The translations under genes were made by a program, and so were the position numbers. This document shows positions 61,428-64,000 of a DNA stretch of 64,000 nucleotides, in pieces. The notes under the pieces are model-generated. The model worked only from the letters and a program-made list of their open reading frames with translations, searched no databases and had not been told where the DNA came from. Every line of letters begins with the position of its first letter. The stretch's first letter is position 1. This stretch comes from 66-474 sp035281745 (GTDB lineage Bacteria > Pseudomonadota > Gammaproteobacteria > Xanthomonadales > Rhodanobacteraceae). Location: contig DATEDI010000037.1 in the NCBI GenBank assembly GCA_035281745.1, positions 1 through 64,000 on the forward strand, read 5' to 3'.

Positions 61428-61566
61428 CGTTCGCGCTGAGCGTAGTGAGCGAAGCGAACGAAGTCGAAGCGCATCATTTGTCCTTCGACTCCGCGCCCTC
61501 GGTGCTACGCTCAGGACGAACGGGTTTTTATCGATCCGCGCCTGCGTCCACGCTCAGCGCGAACGG
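61428..61566. repeat. Long inverted repeat CGTTCGCGCTGAGCG...
   Basis: The outer arms are CCGTTCGCGCTGAGCG at 61428 and CGCTCAGCGCGAACGG at 61551. The inner arms are GAAGTCGAAGCGC and the partly matching CCTTCGACTCCGCGC, with CGTAGTGAGCGAAGCGAACG between. It can fold into a long hairpin. Confidence 0.8.
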
Positions 61567-61650
61567 TCAAAGCAGGCCTCTGCCACGGTTCACGCCGGAA
61601 TCACGCCGCCGGTGCTCCACTGTGGCCGGGCTCAGCGCGCGAGGTGGGTC

Positions 61651-61791
61651 ATGGAACGACTGAAACAGATGTTCCGCAAGAGCGGCGATCCGAACCGGCA
61701 GAAAGGTGCATTGGGTTACGTGCTGGCGTGGCTTATCGGCGTGCCCATCCCGATCCTGATCATCGTGGCGCTGCTGCACAGTTGCGCGTGA
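61651..61791 (+). CDS. 46-residue single-helix membrane protein
   Basis: A very short protein: a basic, Gln-rich start (MERLKQMFRKSGDPNRQKGA) then one hydrophobic segment (LGYVLAWLIGVPIPILIIVA) and the end LLHSCA. No family is recognised. GAGGTGGGTC precedes the ATG. It is followed 17 bases later by a four-helix membrane-protein gene in the same direction, and the two probably form a small operon of envelope proteins. Confidence 0.72.
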   Translation: MERLKQMFRKSGDPNRQKGALGYVLAWLIGVPIPILIIVALLHSCA

Positions 61792-61808
61792 CCCGAGGAG
61801 ATGCCGAC

Positions 61809-62384
61809 ATGGTCGTCGAAAGCAGTGCAGTCGTGACACAGGAACACCCGGTGATGCGTTGGGGCGCGGTGTGGGCAGGCTGGTTCGTCGCGACCGGCAT
61901 TGCCGCGCTTCTGTATGCGTTCGGGCTGGCGGTGGGATTCTCGGCGTTCAATCCGCAGAGTCCCGAGGTGGTCGCGCGCGGCGTTTCCGGCGGGGCCATC
62001 GCTTGGATGATCCTGACGTGGGCCGCGTCGCTGTGGCTGGGCGCGATGTTCGCGACCTGGTTCGACGGCCGCAACGACACCGAGATGGGCGTGATCCGCG
62101 GCCTCGCCGTGTGGGGCGTCGCCGTCACCGCCACCACGTTGCTGGTCGCCAGCGGCTTGACGCACCTGACGTTCGCGGGCGCGGTCGCGGTGATTCCCGC
62201 CGAAGGCGTGCCCACGCTCGATGCCGCCAGCGTGGCGCAATACACCTCGCGCATCATGTGGACGGCGTTCGGTTGCGCGCTGGCCTCGCTGGCCACCGCG
62301 GCGTTGGGCGGCTGGCTGGGCGCGCACCACGTGCATCGCGTCTATCACTTGCGCACCTACGCGCGGCACGGCGTGGTGCGGTAG
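61809..62384 (+). CDS. Membrane protein, function unknown
   Basis: A 191-residue protein with about four hydrophobic segments (roughly 17-42, 60-82, 97-120, 150-172). Examples are WGAVWAGWFVATGIAALLYA and GGAIAWMILTWAASLWLGAM; GLAVWGVAVTATTLLVASGL and FGCALASLATAALGGWLGAH follow. The second helix is followed by a charged loop (FDGRNDTEMGVIRG). It ends with a His/Arg tail (HHVHRVYHLRTYARHG). I do not know the family; it has the look of the YrzE/TIGR04086-type small four-helix proteins. GAGGAG sits eight bases before ATG 61809. Confidence 0.75.
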   Translation: MVVESSAVVTQEHPVMRWGAVWAGWFVATGIAALLYAFGLAVGFSAFNPQSPEVVARGVSGGAIAWMILTWAASLWLGAMFATWFDGRNDTEMGVIRGLAVWGVAVTATTLLVASGLTHLTFAGAVAVIPAEGVPTLDAASVAQYTSRIMWTAFGCALASLATAALGGWLGAHHVHRVYHLRTYARHGVVR

Positions 62385-62422
62385 CGCTCTTCGCGGCGCC
62401 GTTTCGTCGAAGATATTTTTGT

Positions 62423-62513
62423 AGGTTGGGCTGACCCCGGACTTGATCCGGGGGAAGCCCAACGCAAGGATGCGGGATCGGCATGTTGGGGTTCGCGTTC
62501 GCGCGGCCCAACC
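62423..62513. repeat. GGTTGGGCTGA...GGCCCAACC inverted repeat
   Basis: AGGTTGGGCTGACCCCGGAC on the left and GCGCGGCCCAACCTGC on the right, with an inner CGGACTTGATCCG stem. It is the first of two repeats that fill the 311-base gap 62385-62695; no gene is seen there. Confidence 0.78.
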
Positions 62514-62571
62514 TGCGCCTGCTGCGCGCCGCCGCCTCGGGGAATGACGAAATGCAAGCTTTGATTTTGCT

Positions 62572-62668
62572 CGTCATCCCGGAATCGCGAAGCGATATCC
62601 GGGACCCAGCGACTTTGCATTTGGTGCGTTACGCGAAAGTCACTGGGTCCCGGCTTTCGCCGGGATGA
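62572..62668. repeat. REP-like repeat with the CAGYGACTTT module
   Basis: CGTCATCCCGG and CCGGGATGAGG close it; GGACCCAGCGACTTTGC pairs with GCGAAAGTCACTGGGTCCC inside. It lacks the core found at 51089 and 61202. Confidence 0.8.
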
Positions 62669-62695
62669 GGAGTAATGGGATTGATCAGAGGTTCT

Positions 62696-63946
62696 TCAGC
62701 GCGGTGCGCCAGCGAGCGTGCTGCGCAGCTTGGCGACGTCGCCCTTCGAAACGCCGCTGCCGCGATTGCCCCAGGCGTTGCGAATGTAAGTGGTGAGCGC
62801 CGCGACGTCGGCGTCGTCGAGCTTGCTGTCGAAGGCCGGCATCATCAGCCCGGTTGGCTTGGCACGAGTCGCGGGCGAGCGCGCGCCCTGCAGGATCACC
62901 GCGATCAGCAGATCGGGCTTGGCCGCCTGCACCGCGGAACTCGCGCGCAGCGGCGGAAACGCATTGGCGATGCCGGCGCCGTTGTTCATGTGGCAGCCGG
63001 CGCAATCGTCGAAGTACAGCGCCGCGCCCGCGCGCAGGGTGTCCTTGTCCGGCGCGTTCGGCGTTTCCGGTTTCGGGCCTTCCAGCGATTTCAGGTATGT
63101 CGCCATCGCTTCGAGGTCGCGCTGCTTCAGGTATTGCGTGGACGCCTGTACCACTTCCGCCATCGGGCCCGCGGCGGTGGCGTAACGGTTCGATCCGGTG
63201 GCGAGGTATTGGACGATGTCGTCGCGCGTCCAGCCGCCCAAGCCATCGCGTTCGCCTGCGCCAAGGTTGGGTGCGAACACGTGTTCGGCCATGCCGCCCT
63301 GCATCGGATGGCTGGTGTCGGCGTGGCCCAGCATGTTCTTGGCGCTGTGGCAGGCGCCGCAATGGCCTGCGCCATCGACGAGATATTTGCCGCGATTCCA
63401 TGCGGTCGAGCGCGCGGGGTCGGGCTGGAACTGTTTCGCGTCGAGATACAGCTTGTCCCATACCGTCAGCATGCTGCGCATGCTGAAAGGCCAGCCGAGT
63501 TGCGGTTCGCGATCGACCTGCCGCACCGGCTTCACGGTATCGAGATAGGCCTTGATCGCGTCCACGTCGCCGCGCGTCATGTGCGTGTACCACGGATACG
63601 GAAACGCCGGATACAGGCGCTTGCCTTGCTGGTCGATGCCCTCGTGCATCGCGCGGTAGAAATCTTGTTCGCTCCACGCGCCGATGCCGGTGTCGGGATC
63701 GGGCGTGATGTTGACCGAATACACGATGCCGAACGGGGTCGGCACCGGACGGCCGCCGGCGTACGGTTTGCCGCCTTCCGCGGTGTGGCAGGATTCGCAA
63801 TCGCCGGCGCGAGCCAGGTATTTGCCTTGCTGGATGGTGGCCCACGACTGGCGCGCGTGGGTGGGCGCATACACCTGCACCGCCGCCACCGCGACGCCGG
63901 CCGAAGCCAGCGCCAGCACGCCCGCGATCAGCAGCTTCGCGTTCAC
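62696..63946 (-). CDS. Triheme membrane-linked cytochrome c of a periplasmic dehydrogenase
   Basis: A 416-residue exported cytochrome that carries electrons from a dehydrogenase to ubiquinone or oxidase. The signal sequence (NAKLLIAGVLALASAGVAVA) is followed by three CxxCH haem sites: Cys50-His54 (CESCH), Cys196-His200 (CGACH) and Cys315-His319 (CAGCH). The spacing and phrases such as GRPVPTPFGIVYSVNITPDP and RAMHEGIDQQGKRLYPAFPY are those of the gluconate/alcohol dehydrogenase cytochrome subunit. The start is GTG 63946, overlapping the stop of the upstream gene (GTGA), so the two are translationally coupled. Confidence 0.94.
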   Translation of the reverse strand: MNAKLLIAGVLALASAGVAVAAVQVYAPTHARQSWATIQQGKYLARAGDCESCHTAEGGKPYAGGRPVPTPFGIVYSVNITPDPDTGIGAWSEQDFYRAMHEGIDQQGKRLYPAFPYPWYTHMTRGDVDAIKAYLDTVKPVRQVDREPQLGWPFSMRSMLTVWDKLYLDAKQFQPDPARSTAWNRGKYLVDGAGHCGACHSAKNMLGHADTSHPMQGGMAEHVFAPNLGAGERDGLGGWTRDDIVQYLATGSNRYATAAGPMAEVVQASTQYLKQRDLEAMATYLKSLEGPKPETPNAPDKDTLRAGAALYFDDCAGCHMNNGAGIANAFPPLRASSAVQAAKPDLLIAVILQGARSPATRAKPTGLMMPAFDSKLDDADVAALTTYIRNAWGNRGSGVSKGDVAKLRSTLAGAPR

Positions 63947-64000
63947 GCCTGCACCAGCGGTTGCGGGTTCTTGATGTAACGCTTCATGGCGTCGGCCGCC
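63943..64000 (-). CDS. C-terminal end of a probable GMC dehydrogenase (runs off the window)
   Basis: Only the last 19 codons are present, ending AADAMKRYIKNPQPLVQA and a stop. This short tail, and its overlap with a triheme cytochrome c gene, fit the large flavoprotein subunit of a gluconate-type GMC dehydrogenase, which usually precedes that cytochrome. The sequence alone is too short to prove it. If right, this would be a second GMC system in the region besides 32603-34270. Confidence 0.55.
   Translation of the reverse strand, partial: AADAMKRYIKNPQPLVQA

Larger units (their letters stand above)
60648..61650. other. 1-kb gene-free stretch full of repeats
   Basis: No credible gene lies between the porin and the small gene at 61651. 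Besides the elements listed separately, there is a GTCATGCCCGGG/CCGGTGACT piece near 60717-60742, and the rest is unremarkable. At least three repeat families meet here. Confidence 0.75.

Noticed and set aside
60648..61650. Possible CRISPR array or degraded insertion sequence
   Set aside because: The repeats are few, of different families, palindromic and not regularly spaced, and no transposase or cas remnant is readable.

Overview
The window reads as chromosome from a high-GC gammaproteobacterium of the order Xanthomonadales (Lysobacterales), probably Rhodanobacteraceae. Three things point there: the lptD-surA-pdxA-rsmA-apaG-apaH order, a methionine synthase split into two genes, and intergenic spaces packed with palindromic REP-like repeats. 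This placement is an inference from gene content, since no search could be run. There is no rRNA, CRISPR array, prophage or intact insertion sequence.

Region 1 (1-18140) is mostly housekeeping. It holds the start of pyrG, a TPR signalling-type protein, an Xaa-Pro aminopeptidase, outer-membrane biogenesis genes (lptD, surA), pdxA, rsmA-apaG-apaH, an acyl-CoA dehydrogenase, and a methionine-cycle operon (ArsR-methyltransferase fusion plus metH in two pieces). The second metH piece carries an in-frame REP-like insertion.

Region 2 (18186-22763) has two small membrane proteins, tRNA-Val(CAC) with a strong terminator, and a four-gene Mla/MCE lipid-transport operon ending in an auxiliary lipoprotein.

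Region 3 (22871-31311) is the most interesting block. It is a stress-type cluster of small proteins: hemerythrin, DUF1328, two CsbD-like proteins, a CBS pair, an EF-hand lipoprotein and a rhodopsin-transducer homologue. It is built around a sigma-54-dependent response regulator and a soluble histidine-kinase-like ATPase. Three near-consensus sigma-54 promoters (GG-N10-GC) lie inside the cluster, which suggests a compact local sigma-54 regulon.

Region 4 (31360-41278) is oxidative carbon metabolism. It contains an SDR, a GMC oxidoreductase with a gluconate-dehydrogenase subunit-3-like protein and a new-looking membrane protein with two histidine-bearing repeats. A metallothionein, an enolase-superfamily enzyme, a TPP enzyme, a CorA-type transporter and a Gfo/Idh/MocA enzyme follow.

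Region 5 (41554-47083) is DNA repair: topoisomerase IB, LigD and Ku with small satellite genes.

Region 6 (47433-64000) holds transporters, a TonB receptor, two PQQ-dependent membrane glucose dehydrogenases in tandem, a porin, a repeat-filled 1-kb spacer, two small membrane proteins, a triheme cytochrome c and the tail of what is probably another GMC dehydrogenase. Regions 4 and 6 together suggest a cell that oxidises sugars outside the cytoplasm and feeds electrons to the respiratory chain.
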